From Lunularia cruciata (taxonomy: Eukaryota > Streptophyta > Marchantiopsida > Lunulariales > Lunulariaceae), in contig OX419757.1 of NCBI GenBank assembly GCA_948567375.1, positions 34,410,001 to 34,474,000 of the forward strand: a DNA stretch of 64,000 nt, read 5' to 3'. Below, piece after piece: positions 24,072 to 35,900 of the stretch (the stretch's first letter is position 1; the number at the start of each line of letters is the position of its first letter). Under the pieces are notes generated by a model. It had not been told where the DNA came from. It made no database searches and worked only from the letters and a program-made list of their open reading frames with translations. The position numbers and the translations under genes were made by a program.

Positions 24072-24897
24072 TGTTATTTTGGATTTACAAGTTGGTACAA
24101 TAGCAATTGAAATGGTATTTAGTTAGATAACTATCATAGTACTTTGCTTATTTAAAGGAAACATTCACAATAAGTTGTTGTTTAGTATTAGTATTTTTGA
24201 AGTTGAGTAAAGCAAGTTATCTAGTGCTTTGCCTATTTAAAGGAAGCATTTGTAGTAAGTTGTTGTTCAGTATTCATATTTTTGAAGTTCAGTAAAGCAA
24301 AGTGTTGTAAGTCAATGCTTGTTGTTTCAACTTAATTCAGAGGATCAACCCTATATGTGTGTTTGAAGAAGTTCAAATTGCAATTTTGAGTGTATTAGAT
24401 GTTGAATTCTAAAACTATAATTCCATTTTGTGTGTTTGATCCTTAGTGGATAGCAATCAAAGCAATACCTTGACAAATTTGTGAAGAATTGTAGTGTTGG
24501 TAGTATTCTACATTGGTGAGTGCAACTCTGCATTGATGCAAATCAATTTCAATTGAGAAAGTTGTGCCTTTAGTGGAGGGGTGGGACACAACTGTGAGGT
24601 GAAGTCTTTTCATGGTGAAGTAGCCTTCTTTAAAAAGAAACGAATCACAACAATCAAGATTGATTTGGAAAGATTTGATGAATTGTGATTATGGGTGTTA
24701 TTAATTTGTGATGAGATTGTGATTCATGCTTGTTACTATCTTCTAGTATGGTTTGTACACAAAAGACTAAAGACACAATCAAGAAGAACTAATTGGTTAC
24801 TATTTTACTTTGAATTTGACCATTTTTTACTTGTATCTTTGTGGGAACAAATTTTTACTTGCTGATAACCACAAAAATGATACTTGTTGGGTTGTCA
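24072..24897 (+). mobile_element. LTR of family B with duplicated promoter segment
   Basis: It starts TGTTATTTTGGATT after a purine-rich stretch (gaagaagtggaa, 24060-24071) that fits a polypurine tract, and ends gggttgtca at 24897. It is 826 bp, against 737 bp for the cleaner copy at 55086-55822 and 762 bp at 25577. The extra length is explained by an 85-bp tandem duplication around the TATA-like region. It is the 3' LTR of the coiled-coil body before it. Confidence 0.8.
24142..24311 (+). promoter_or_regulatory. Tandem duplication (85 bp) around a TATA-like box in LTR-B
   Basis: Unit 1 begins at 24142 and unit 2 at 24227. Each has ctttgc[t/c]tatttaaagga, then taagttgttgtt[t/c]agtatt and agtaaagcaa. 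TATTTAAAGG in each unit is the likely TATA box, so this LTR carries two. The single-copy form is present in the LTR at 25577 (gcctatttaaagcaatcat near 25649). A promoter role is inferred from position and sequence. Confidence 0.6.
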
Positions 24898-25576
24898 CAA
24901 AGAGAAGGAAGTTAGAGGCAAAGTATGCTAAGGAGTTGCAAGTATTTTGTGCAAAGTTGGAGGAAGAAGTGACCCAAGGTAAGTCACGCTTAGAGAAGGG
25001 AGGTTTGGGTATAGAAAATGAAATTGTTGCATAGTTGCAGGAAATACTTAGAGTTGTAGCTAAGGCAAAGTTAGAAGAGGCTTATCTACATGAGTTGAGT
25101 TGCTTCTGAAAAACCAGAGAAGGAAAGAAACGGGCATAGAATTGAATACCTTGTTAATTTGCCTTAGAAATACAGTAGATAGGAAAATGACAAACTAGGA
25201 ACTAATGTGTGTGTGAGCTTTGATTTAGTTAAAAGTGATATAGATAATCTCACTCAGACTCTAAGTGAAAGTAGAGTGACCCTATCCAAAGTAGTTGAGG
25301 TCAAAGTGCAAGTGGCTTTGGATGAATTATTGAAGTTGTCTAAATCCGTTAGGATAGAGAAGGAGGAGATAGTTAGAACACTCATGGCTTCAATTTTAGT
25401 TCAGACTGAAGATGTGCCCATAGTCAAAGGAGAAGCAATAGAAGTAGATGATGAACCCAAAGTGCAAGAGGAGCTTGTAGGTATTTTGGGTCAAGAAGCT
25501 GAAGTCAAGGTAGTACTTGGATCAGATTAGGAGTAACAAATTTTAGATTTGAAGAGGTAGATCTAAAGTGGTGGAA
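24898..25576 (+). pseudogene. 3' end of family B coding region between two LTR-B copies
   Basis: The frame holds coiled-coil pieces: 24904-25034 with KRRKLEAKYAKELQVFCAKL, and 25207-25530 with SFDLVKSDIDNLTQTLSESR and the tail EIVRTLMASILVQTEDVP. The tail parallels that at 23819-24028. It ends in a stop followed by a purine-rich tract (aaagtggtggaa) and LTR-B. With only about 680 bp between two LTRs in the same direction, this is either an element with most of its body deleted or two elements joined by recombination. Confidence 0.6.
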
Positions 25577-26338
25577 TGTCACTTCATATTTGGAGATATG
25601 TAGGAAGTAGTTAAATGGTTTAGACAGTTTCTCTAATTGCTAAGTGCTTTGCCTATTTAAAGCAATCATTTGCAATGTATTGTATTTAAAATTTGAGTAG
25701 AAGTTGAGTTAAGCAAAATTTTGAACCCAGAGCTATCATTTCAGCTTTATTCCAAGTATTAGTCTTTTATTTGTGATTGTGAGTGAGTGGAGAAATTTGG
25801 ATTGCAAGTGAGAGTATGTTAGATGCTGGATTCTAGAGCTCTGATTTCCATTCTTTGTGTTTGATCTTGGGTGGATAGCTACCAAAGCAATGCCTTGATG
25901 GATCGATGAAAACTATAGTGTTGTTAGTATTTGACATTTGTGATTGCAGGAAAATGATTGATGCAAAGTCATTTTTCACTCAAAAGCTATACCTTTAGTG
26001 GAGGGGTGGAATGCAATTTCAAGGTGAAGTCACTTCATGGTAAAGTCACTTCATGGTGAAGTAGCCTTCTTTGTATCAATTGAATCATCACAATAAGCGT
26101 CAATTTGGGAAGAAAATGAAGAATTGTGATTTATGCATGATTTTTAATTATGACAAGACTGAAATGAGTACTTGTTACTCCATTCTGGATGTGGTTTCTA
26201 CTAAGAGGCTAAAGTCACAACCAAGAAGAACTGAAGTGTTACCTTTTGCTTTGTATTTCACCATTCTTGACCGGTATCTCTGTGGGAACAAAAAATTACT
26301 CATCAATTACTGCAAAAGTGATACTTGATGGGTTGTCA
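25577..26338 (+). mobile_element. LTR of family B
   Basis: It runs from TGTCACTTCATATT to gggttgtca, collinear with 24072-24897 and with the complement of 55086-55822. The 3' quarter has a short duplication (cttcatggt[a/g]aagt repeated at about 26033-26060). It contains a single TATTTAAAG box near 25650. Confidence 0.8.
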
Positions 26339-27630
26339 CATACCTCAACAAGATATGATGGAGAAGTTGGGCATTCAAGAACTAATAAGAATCTAGCAAA
26401 GAGCTTGGGATAACAAGATTCTCCTTGTTTTGACTTATAGGAGAAGCAGAGCTGCAAGGAGTACTTAGGGAGGAAGAAGTGCTCAAAGCTGAAGAAGTGA
26501 TAGAAGACATTGGCTCTTGCTAAGCTAAAGGTGAACTTCAGCCACAAGGAGATCTTCATTACAAAGGATCATCCAAGACCAAAGTCCTTGCAATGACAAG
26601 AGGAAAACACAAGCAAGAAGACCCCACCGTCTTTGTCAAGATTGAGAAGGACCTTTGGCATCATTTAGAATAGTGAAGGAGGCTAGCTTGACCAAGAGAG
26701 ACACTTTGCTAGTCATTGTGGTTCCACTACCTAAATTAGTTGTGCAAAAAGTAGGCCCAACATTGAAATTAATGGAGTAGCTCCTTCCAATGTACAAGGA
26801 ATATCATGGGAAGGTTCCCAATTATGTTCCACTCCTAAGCCACTTCAATCAGTTGGCACAAAGGGTTGTAAAGGAAAGGACAAATGCACATGATGACTTG
26901 GTGGAAGTTTGTGCCCAATACTTAAAGATGGAAAATATAGGAACAACTTGTCACAAGAGGCAGCCAAGCTCAAGGAAGAAGGAGCAGCCCTAGAGAAGGA
27001 GGTGTAGGAGGAGAGAATTCATAGAGGAAAAGAAGAGTGCCACCAAACCCAACCTTAGGAATAGGTGAAAGCTCATGCCAAAGAGATTGATTATTTGAAA
27101 GAAGAAGTAGAGAAAGCAAAGGTAGTCCTCATTGCAGCATAAGTGTGACAAAATGGGGAGCTGCAAGTGGTAGAACTACAAGTGAAGAATCAAGAATTAA
27201 AAGAGAAGGAAGAAGAGCACAAGCAAGATTATTGGCCATTTAGGAGGAAATCTTGGCAGAGTTGCAAGATATCCAAATGTAGCTCAATTTGAAGAAGACT
27301 ATGATCTTGGCAAGGATGGAGATTGCATGGGACCAATTGGTGGGAATTGCAAAGGAGGGAGAGTAGTCCTTCATGGGGAAGCTGAATTCTTGGGATTCAA
27401 GGTCTCAAGTGAATACAAAGGTTTATATTGATGAGCATTTGCAAAAGTTGTTTGACAAACTTCACAAACATACCTAAAAGAAATACAAGGTTCGACAAAG
27501 ATGTTACTAGATATGATTGCAAAATACTGACAGAGGATAAAATTGTTGACAAAGATCTGTAAAAGCAAAGGTAGTTCTTTGTGACAGATTTTAGGATAAA
27601 GGTAGTTTAGCAAAAAGGAAAATAGAAAGA
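26339..27630 (+). pseudogene. Further coiled-coil retroelement ORF, decayed
   Basis: Readable plus-strand pieces include KRDTLLVIVVPLPKLVVQKV near 26700 and the clean 67-codon stretch at 26790-26993 (MYKEYHGKVPNYVPLLSHFN, then RVVKERTNAHDDLVEVCAQY). Lysine- and glutamate-rich coiled-coil text follows to about 27360. This resembles the B and D bodies in style but not line by line, so it is a related family. No catalytic motif is present. It lies between LTR-B and a B-related LTR. Confidence 0.5.
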
Positions 27631-28613
27631 AATGTGTTAAGTGTAGAATGCATTTTTGGCCTAGAACTACCTTCAACTTTGAAGAAGTCTTTGCCTTAGA
27701 ATACCTTTGGCTTGAAATTCTTTGTAGACTTAGGATAATTTGTAACCAAAGATTGTGGGACTATAATAAACTTATCAGAATAAATGACAAGCAAATAGGT
27801 TGGTTGGTAAAAGATGTGCATTCACGTCTTAGTTGTGCTTAGGATAAGATAAGTAGGTAATATTAGCAATGAGTGATGTAGGTGTAATTAGAAGATTTCA
27901 AGCACTTCTTAGCTGCTGATTTTCTTCATCAAGAAGTAGGAAGTTGTATATATGGGTTGCAAATCAAAGAAGATTTTTTCACTTCTTCATAATCAAAGTA
28001 TTGAGCTCAAGGATTTCTTGAGTCTTTGTGTTGAATTGCTTGCACTTACATCTTTGGTTGTATGCTTGGATGAGTAGAGGTGAGGAATCTTATAGCATGA
28101 GTGTGTGTTTGAGTACCTACTTAGGAAATTTACACTTTATCAAGGAAGTTACACTTGACACTTTAAATGGGCAAGTCCATGTGAGGAAAGGTTTGAGGAA
28201 CAATGAAGCATTGAAAGTACCATGGAATAGAAAAGCCAAGTAGATAGTCTATTTTGGATTTTCTTAAGGTGAAAGAATATTTAGCCTAAAACCTGACTCT
28301 TGGGGTGAGATACACCTTCAAGGTAAAGAGGCTCTTTAGGGGGAAAAGGCCTTTGGCATGAAGTGAACCACCACCATCAAGAGCTTATTAGATTAGATCT
28401 TTCATGAGAGTGGTTGTTTATTTCTCTTTTCTGTAGGGTACCACAATGGATGTCTCTACCCTCTTTTGGAGTGGTTCTTGCACAAAAAGTTAAACATGCA
28501 TGAATAGACAACCTATGATATTGTGACACTTTTAGTCATTTCAAACCCATATCCTTGAGGGAAAAACCTATTCTCACCATTTATACTATTTGTATGTCAA
28601 CATTGGGTTGTAA
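27630..28613 (+). mobile_element. LTR distantly related to family B
   Basis: The last third follows the LTR-B layout: a gaggtg...ttcaaggtaaag block, ggcatgaagtgaaccacc, then a break point ending in atccttgagggaaaaac and cattgggttgtaac, comparable with tctctgtgggaacaaa and gatgggttgtca in LTR-B. The first part is less certain, so the start is approximate. Confidence 0.4.
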
Positions 28614-28639
28614 CCCTTTCAAAAGTAGTAATCCTTTCA

Positions 28640-30290
28640 GAACATCATCCAAAAATAAATTTTGAGACTCCTACATTTTTTATCAATCATTGCTTTTTGA
28701 GGTTTCTTATCTTCATAAGATTTTCCTTGTGCAATCAACTTTATCCACATAAGGAAAATAGGAATATCTTCTTCCAAAGTTTTTTCTATAGCCATTATAT
28801 TGCTTTGCATCTTGAGACTGACTACTCTTAGGTTTCTTCTTCAAGGGTGTAAAACAACCTAATCAATAATCCTTACCTTGGTGTTGTACTTGAATTTGTC
28901 ATCGAATTCAATTAAATTGAAATATATGATGTTCAAGCCAAGGAAGATCTGAAATGATATCATAGTGTAAGGAAGCTACCACATATCTCATAATCTTTGA
29001 ATACTTGTTTCCAATCTTGAATGAGAGATACTAAATGCAAAACTCGTTCTACCATTTCCCATCATCAATTTATTACCTACATCAACTTGATAAGAAATAA
29101 AATTCCTTTGCTAATTGCATGGACATGCAATTCTTAGAACTTCCACAATCCACCAAAGTCCAACAATATCAATTGGATATAACTTTACAAGTTGAAAACT
29201 TGCATAGGTCAAATCTTTAATCCTATCAGAACAAATCAAGCTCCCAATAAGTGGCTTGATATCTCCTATTATGACTCTTTATTTGCTTGATCCTCATTCT
29301 CAAAGAACTCCATTTTGGCATTATGTTGAGGTCATCCATTCCTAATTGGACATTTGGCAATGTGGTGTCCAATTTAGTGCAAATAAAAGCAACCACCATT
29401 TTATCATAGTCATTCTTTGTCTACAATATCAAGTGATCTTTGTTGGATAACATCAATCTCCATTGGTGCCGGCTCCTACACCTATATGTGGCATATATTG
29501 ATATTTTATGAAGGTCTAAGTCAAGATCAATTTATAACAACCAAGGAATCAAAGCGCTCAGCAATTGCATGGCTTCTTCTAAATATCTAGGCTTGTCCAT
29601 GGTTATTTCCAATTTGGCGCATGATTTTAAGCCTCTCACAAACAAATCCAAAGTTTTTCCATCTTGAATCATTGGAATTTGTATTATTATATTTTGGAAT
29701 TAAGTAATTTGGCTCCTCACAAAACCAGTATATCTCAAATTTGCCAATCTATCTTGTGCTGCTTGTACAACATTCATTGCTTGAAATCTCCCAATTATTG
29801 CACTCTTGAATTCTTTCCATATCAAGATTGATGCAAAAATTACCATTGAGTTTGCTCTTCCCATAAGTAACACTATAGTTTTGCCACTCCATTCATAATT
29901 GGCTCAAAGACAAAAGGATCCATCTATATTCATCTAGAAGATTTTTAGTTTTAAAGGATTGCTCACAATCAAATACAAGGTTCTCCACTACACCTATTAA
30001 AATCTTGCCTTCAAATGGATTAGGTTTTGAGAATTGCACTTGATCTTTTTCTTCTTGGAATGTTGCTCTTCATTTGTACTATACTTGTTAAATTCTTACC
30101 TTCAAATAGCTTAGGTTTTGAGAATTGCACTTGATCTTCTTCTTCTTGGGATGTTGCTCTCTCCATTTGTTGTTGTTGATAACCATCAAAATCTCTCTTT
30201 TCCGACAATCAAGTAAGATGTTCTATCAATTGTTGCATAGCAATAATAACTTTAGACATCTCTGCTATGTCTAATACTCTACGAAACTAA
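28640..30290 (-). pseudogene. Gag and protease remnant of an LTR retrotransposon (family E), minus strand
   Basis: Reading down, an N-terminal piece at 30208-30020 contains EKRDFDGYQQQQMERATSQE and QVQFSKPKLFEGK, which has the look of a Gag start. A zinc-knuckle trace (CFYLH.IGHHIAKCP) lies around 29390-29340, with its second Cys lost. Near 29170-29110 the text TLVDCGSSKNCMSMQLAKEF gives a retroviral-type aspartic protease active site with Asp-Cys-Gly in place of Asp-Ser/Thr-Gly. Gag followed by protease on one strand fits Ty3 or a relative. Many stops break it. No reverse transcriptase is readable below 28640. A likely 5' LTR lies above at 30527-30925. Confidence 0.65.
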
Positions 30291-30526
30291 TTATAAAAAA
30301 TGTTTAGATTTACTTATAAATACAACAAGTCCATTGCTCTCCAATAATTTACAATAAGAAGAATCAATGGTTCATTAAATGAAGTTATCAAGTCCAAAAA
30401 GATTTAAACCAAAGCATAAAATGATATTTTGTTAGAACATGGACATAAAAGTTCCAATGGTTTGTGTGAAATGAATTAGGTGGTCCATAGATTTCATCCA
30501 TCACATTTAATTTATGATTTGAATGT

Positions 30527-30925
30527 AAAAGACCAAGGAAAGAAATAAGAGAATGGAAGATTGTATTAGAACTCTCAAATGAAAAAAATTCCAAATGCTT
30601 AGCATGAGCTTGGGCTTTGGAAATCATAGTGAAACTAAGTAAAAGACTCCCAATAAGTTTCTAGGAAGGTTCCTTCTAGAAGCTACCATTCTTGGAGTGC
30701 AAGCCAAACAAAACATCTATTTAGCATACAACCTAGCCAGTTATTTACTTAAAGTGCAAGTTACTCCTCCTTTGGGAAGTTCCTAAAAGGTTCTTACCAA
30801 GAAGCTTCCTAGATGCTTCTAGAAAATTTTAGATTCCAAGATGAGTTCAAGTTCTACCTCCATTTTGGTTAATTTAACTTATTATAGTAACTCACTAGCT
30901 TTTTCTAACTCAATATCATTACATC
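30527..30925 (-). repeat. Family E terminal-type repeat, copy 2 (likely 5' LTR)
   Basis: It matches 11811-12170 (see that entry) and lies immediately upstream, on the minus strand, of the E gag start. Terminal TG/CA ends were not resolved; 30291-30526 is a short AT-rich leader with nothing readable. Confidence 0.55.
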
Positions 30926-30966
30926 ACTCCTAAATATCTATCTAAAGTGTGTTGTTCTACATATAG

Positions 30967-32110
30967 ATGTTAAAAACACTTTTAATAGCTCATACTCATC
31001 CAGCTTTTAAGAGCTTGGGGAGACAAGTCTTGTCCCTTCTATGTATTCCTTCCATGGTTCTCCTTCTTTTCTCTATCGCCAACAAAGTCTCTTATAGGAG
31101 TGAGTCACAATCACATAGTCAATTGTTGGTCCATGACATAGAGATTTCTTTAAGGAGACCTTTATTTTTCATGGCTCACTTTTAAGCTCACTTCTCTACT
31201 GCTTTGGCATGCAAGGTTGTGTCTTTGTCTCCTTGTTAGATGATATACACATTGCAGGCCTTGTACATCAAATTAAGTAACTTGACTACTAAGCTTCACC
31301 TTGAAGGCTTGAGAGTCAAGGTGATCAAGTGTAGAGAAGAGTCCCTTTTAGGTATCTCTACTCACCTCTAATTTCTAAAGGGACATGTCATACCTACAAG
31401 TGGCTTCTATATTCTTGGAGAGCCAATAGGATCTAAGAATTTTTATCACAAGATTTTTAGATATTACACTTGTAGGGGATATTCTCCATGTGAATAGCAT
31501 CCATCTACTAGGAGATCTGTTGGTGCATTTGGGTATACTCTTATCTAATATTGATTGTTGACCAAATTACCTATTTCACACACTTCACCTTTCTCTTACC
31601 TCCCTATCATATTTGAGAGCTTTTTATAAGAGGATCATAGGAATCTTTGTTGATATCATTGGACTAGGGACCTTTGAGCGCATGGCATGCAATTCATGTT
31701 AGATAGAAAGCTCTACTTATATTGTGCGGAGAGGTAGGTCAACTATCCATGGAGGAGATGGGACTTGTGGCATTTTTGGGTAGTTGAGCTCTCTTAACAC
31801 CTCTACTTTCCTCTCATTTTGTGGTGATTGGTAAACCTGAAATTTGTATGTGATCAAGGTAGAAGAAGTATCATTATCTCTCTAGGTGCTATTGTGGAAA
31901 TTGAGAGATGGCTTTCTCCACAAGCACAAGATAGCTTTTCAATCTTTTGCCTTCTTACCTTTTGATTGGACCAAATGTTTGCAGTCTTCCTTGATAGATT
32001 GATAGTTTCAATTTGCAATACATTCTCTCTTGGTTCACTCATCCATACTGCATGCTACTAGAGCACATTTTCACTCTTTACTTTGGAAAGCTTGATCAAC
32101 TATGTATTAG
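30967..32110 (+). pseudogene. Decayed non-LTR reverse transcriptase, C-terminal half (family F, copy 2)
   Basis: The active-site region is read as SLLDDIHIAGLVHQI, with the two Asp codons at 31239-31244, the same box as FLDNTHIVSP in copy F1. Downstream, in broken frames, come FYKRIIGIFVDIIGLGTFER and LCGEVGQLSMEEMGLVAFLG, which follow the thumb and C-terminal order of the same plant non-LTR family. The N-terminal palm is missing or unreadable, so together F1 and F2 cover most of the enzyme. Frequent stops show it is inactive. Family placement rests on remembered motif patterns. Confidence 0.6.
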
Positions 32111-32691
32111 AGTATTTTGACTACTACCAACTACTTTTGTTTCTTTCTAATGATGAGGTTTTTCTGAAGTTTGGTCCACCTATATACATCTTCATTACTC
32201 ATTTGTAATGTAGTTCTACACTAGATTGCAATAGGGGACTCAATGTGCTTTTTTAGGACAAAGGATAACTACCCACTATGCTATCAAAGATGTAGTTTTT
32301 ACTATGGTATAAGAGAGTAGATATCTCACTTTTGAGAGAGTATTGGTATGCTTTGCAAACAACAAAAGTTAGAACGTACTTGTATTTTGTCCAAGATGAA
32401 GAAGTGAAAATGGTAAATGTTATGGTTATGGATTTGACATGTTTTGCAAATTTGGAGGGGGTAATTATCCATCCTCCTATATGGGTGGTGAGGGGAGCGA
32501 CAATGGCCAAGGTTTCCAAAGTATAGTTGTATGTATCAAGGCCACCTCTTTTTTCCTTGACCCTTGGACTTATATATAGCAATGGATACTGAGTTTGATA
32601 TATTTGTCAAGGAATATGCAAGAGCCTATCATAGTATGTATTAGGGGTATCATTTTCACTTTCCTACTTTATAGTTTACTTTATACATAGT
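32111..32691. other. Unassigned stretch
   Basis: A 64-codon plus-strand frame (32332-32526) and a longer minus-strand frame (32582-32253) overlap here; neither shows a recognised motif. A pyrimidine-rich tract ending in tttatag (about 32651-32675) precedes the candidate exon at 32692 and could be a splice acceptor. Confidence 0.3.
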
Positions 32692-32940
32692 GTGTCAATT
32701 TCTCCCAAGAGAGCACTAGTTTGTAGCCCTGGTTTCAATATAAGGACCCCTAGTGCTCCACCAACACCAGAGGGTCTGCAAACCAAAAAAGATGTTGAGT
32801 CAAAAAGAAGTTCAATCTGCAAGAGAGCAATCACATTAGATGGTACCTCTTCAAATTCTCCAAAAATATATAGACTATACAATACACACCTGAAATGTTA
32901 TATAGGACATATTTCTTGTACCAATACGATTAGAGTTTAA
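32692..32940 (+). other. Candidate exon of unknown product
   Basis: The frame is open for 82 codons to a stop but begins with GTG, so it would have to be spliced on or be chance. The text starts SISPKRALVCSPGF, is proline-rich in the middle (RTPSAPPTPEG) and basic afterwards. A fair 3' splice-site pattern lies just upstream. It sits exactly where CpG-poor repeat DNA gives way to the CpG-retaining block. No domain is recognised. Confidence 0.15.
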
Positions 32941-35900
32941 CTCTCGTGTGTTTTTATTCTTGTACAAGTTATTCTTGTATGTTGATAAGTCTTCCAATCT
33001 TTCTTGTGACTCGATGGCCTTCGTATCGTTCTTGTGATCCTATGCGATTGCAACAGTGATTTGATTTGATGACTTTTGATTTACTTCCGACTAGTTCAAC
33101 GCTAGTGGACAGTTGTCTGATCGAAAGCAGAACATAGCTACTACCGTAATGTTGCTCGCATTTTGTGATTTGTAGAAGTTGGACAGAATTAAATGGAAAA
33201 GCGGATGTTGTTTGAACACATACGAAAGAAAATGGTTTACCATGGTCGTTTACTATTATGATTCGATGCAGTCACACCCAAAACGCATGCGTCTCGGTTC
33301 GAGTGAAACCATTCTGTTCTTCTTTTTGGTATTGTTGTTTACTCTAACATGACCTTGTATAGAAACTTGTGTTTCCCTGCCCGCCGGATATACGGTATGC
33401 TCGGTCGGCTACGACGCAGGGCCTATGAGTTCTTATTGGCAGTGATAATCTCAACACTCAATAAGTCAAGCAGTCAGGAAGTGAGCGAACTCACATCATA
33501 GATGCATTTAGCTGATTGACCGCAAACGTTGGGGCTACATGCTGTCCTTACACAATGTCCTTTACATGGATCATGGGTGGAGAAAAAGAATCAACATATT
33601 ACGAAGCTACAATTTGAACAACTTGATGCAATATTTTCTTGCTGAAAGGTTGATTAGAGGCTTCAGGAACAATGAAAAAGAATTTGAAACGAAGTAACCA
33701 ATAAGTCAAGTTAGAGTTCCTTTCCCTTTTCCTTCGGGGTACTATATTTATATATTGTACGTAAGTCTAAGGCCATTTGATTCCAGAATTGGATCAGTTG
33801 CTTAGAAGCAGCTAAACGTGCCGTCACCCTGGTTTAATCATTCAGAAGCTCTTCTATCCAAATATTTTCTCCACCCAACATAGATACTGAGTTACAGAGT
33901 CATCCTGCATTATGCTTTGATTACTGTCTGCATATCAACGAAGAAACTCTTCATAGATCTACAATTGTACCGAAATTGATATGCATGAAAGTATGAAAAA
34001 TATAAGAGGGGGGCTTGAATAGGTTCGGAACAGGTCCAAAGCAAAGAAGTTCACGGCGAGTACATTTTCATATGTACATGCCCGTCACGAAACTCGGCAG
34101 TGACAAGGTTGTTCATGTGATTGGAAATGAAGAGTTTACAATAGAGGATTTCACTTTGGATATTTACGGAGAGGGCACCTCTGGTGAGTATTTCCACGAG
34201 GACATAAATAAATTCTAGTCTATTTATGAACAGGGTTGTTATAATTTAGGGTTTGGATTACTTTACCGGCGGATGTAAATTTTGACTGGTTTCTGAAAAT
34301 GTGTTCTGAAAATCTTGATCCATTAACTTTTAGAGGGTTACCGGTGGTACTCCTGTTAAAAAACAGAAATTCTCCTCTCACGTCCTGTGACAATATATAT
34401 ATGGTCTATGGGATATCATGTAAACTTTATTTACTACCGCGAAAATGGGCTAACTGGAACCCCCTAATGAAGTCTGTATTTTTTCAGAATACCAGTGCCA
34501 TGTTCGAGGTGTTCTTAGTCACATCCCAATGTAGTTCGTCTTGCTGTACATTAATGGTCACCTTATCCTAAGTATGTTTTGGGACTTAGAGCTAAAGTAT
34601 GCGTGATGAAGGATGAAAAAATTTATCACTTCGACGCATATCCACAATTAGCATTTCCCGCCTCTATATGCTTTGAATTGCAAAATAGTATGCACATGAT
34701 TATGTCTATGTTTCATTGTAATACAGTGTACACAATCTCTCTAGAGCGTGATTGGATTCAATAATGCTCAAGGTGAGATAGCATGCTCTAACCATGAGAT
34801 ACATGAATGGTCCACCAGCTTAAATCAAATTCGAAGCTTCTAATTGGAGGCGTGCAACAGTTGAGGATGAGTTGAGCAGTACTGGCGCAAAAGACATGCA
34901 AAGAGGAAATGACGGCCAGGTAGGATACAGAACATTCAACAAGTTGATGAAAGATATTTGTGCTCTCACTGCAATAGCTATGCTACCTTGAAGTTCGACC
35001 AGAGCACAAGAGCCTTGGATAGGGAGATGGAGATAGGTATGAATCGATAAGCCTATAGATATTTCCGCCTCGCCTGTGGACCCGAGGGTCTAAGCCGGCG
35101 TGAATGAATAAATGCAGTAAATTTCATTCATTCATTGCAAATCATAGCGAAACAACTATTCGACCTATTTGGAACTTTAACTCACATTCTTATGCAACCA
35201 ATAACTCTCTCGACCTAGCGTCTACTGGTTATTTCCACACTCATGGGTCACAGGAGAAGGAGACACCCAACATATTTTACATAAGATATGCGAACATAAG
35301 GACCTAAGACAAATGCATGTATGATACAGTTTTGCAGATGCAAACTTTACTTCAAAGGAATGTGATGAGTGAAATTGGCTACGTTCTCGTTTGCCTCCTT
35401 GACCTACCTATACATTGCATTGCCGTCTTTGGCTTCGAATAAGCCCTTGTGGGACAATCTACGGAAATATGGCCATTTTGCTGATACTATTGAATCACAC
35501 TTTTGGTGACCTTCAAGCATAGACCGGAAACTTTACGAGGTAACACTGGGATGCAGCCACCATAACTATAAGGAGCACAACCGCTTCAGCAGAATGGAGA
35601 AGCGAGACCTCCATGAAAATCTCTACCCAAGAGCGGGATATTTTTGGAATCGACGGCGCCGAGAAAACATCAACACTACAACGTGGATTAGGCGTCGATC
35701 TGTAGATTCGACATCAAGTAGAGCGAGAGCTCCTGCAGACGTGAATTAGTGCGAGTCCAAGAAACAACAATTTTCTGTACCGATAGAAACGATGACAGTT
35801 CTACTGAACTAGGGTCAGGTTTCATTAACCAGGTGTGGTAAAGTATATCGGATGTGCGACGCATGAATGGAGCTCTGGTGATAAAAGGTTCCGTAACACG

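Noticed and set aside
32253-32582. A 109-codon minus-strand frame
   Set aside because: The translation shows no domain, a plus-strand frame overlaps it, and it starts in decayed reverse transcriptase debris.
33280-33310. A tRNA-like B-box (ggttcgag)
   Set aside because: No A-box at the right distance, no acceptor stem, and no cloverleaf can be drawn.
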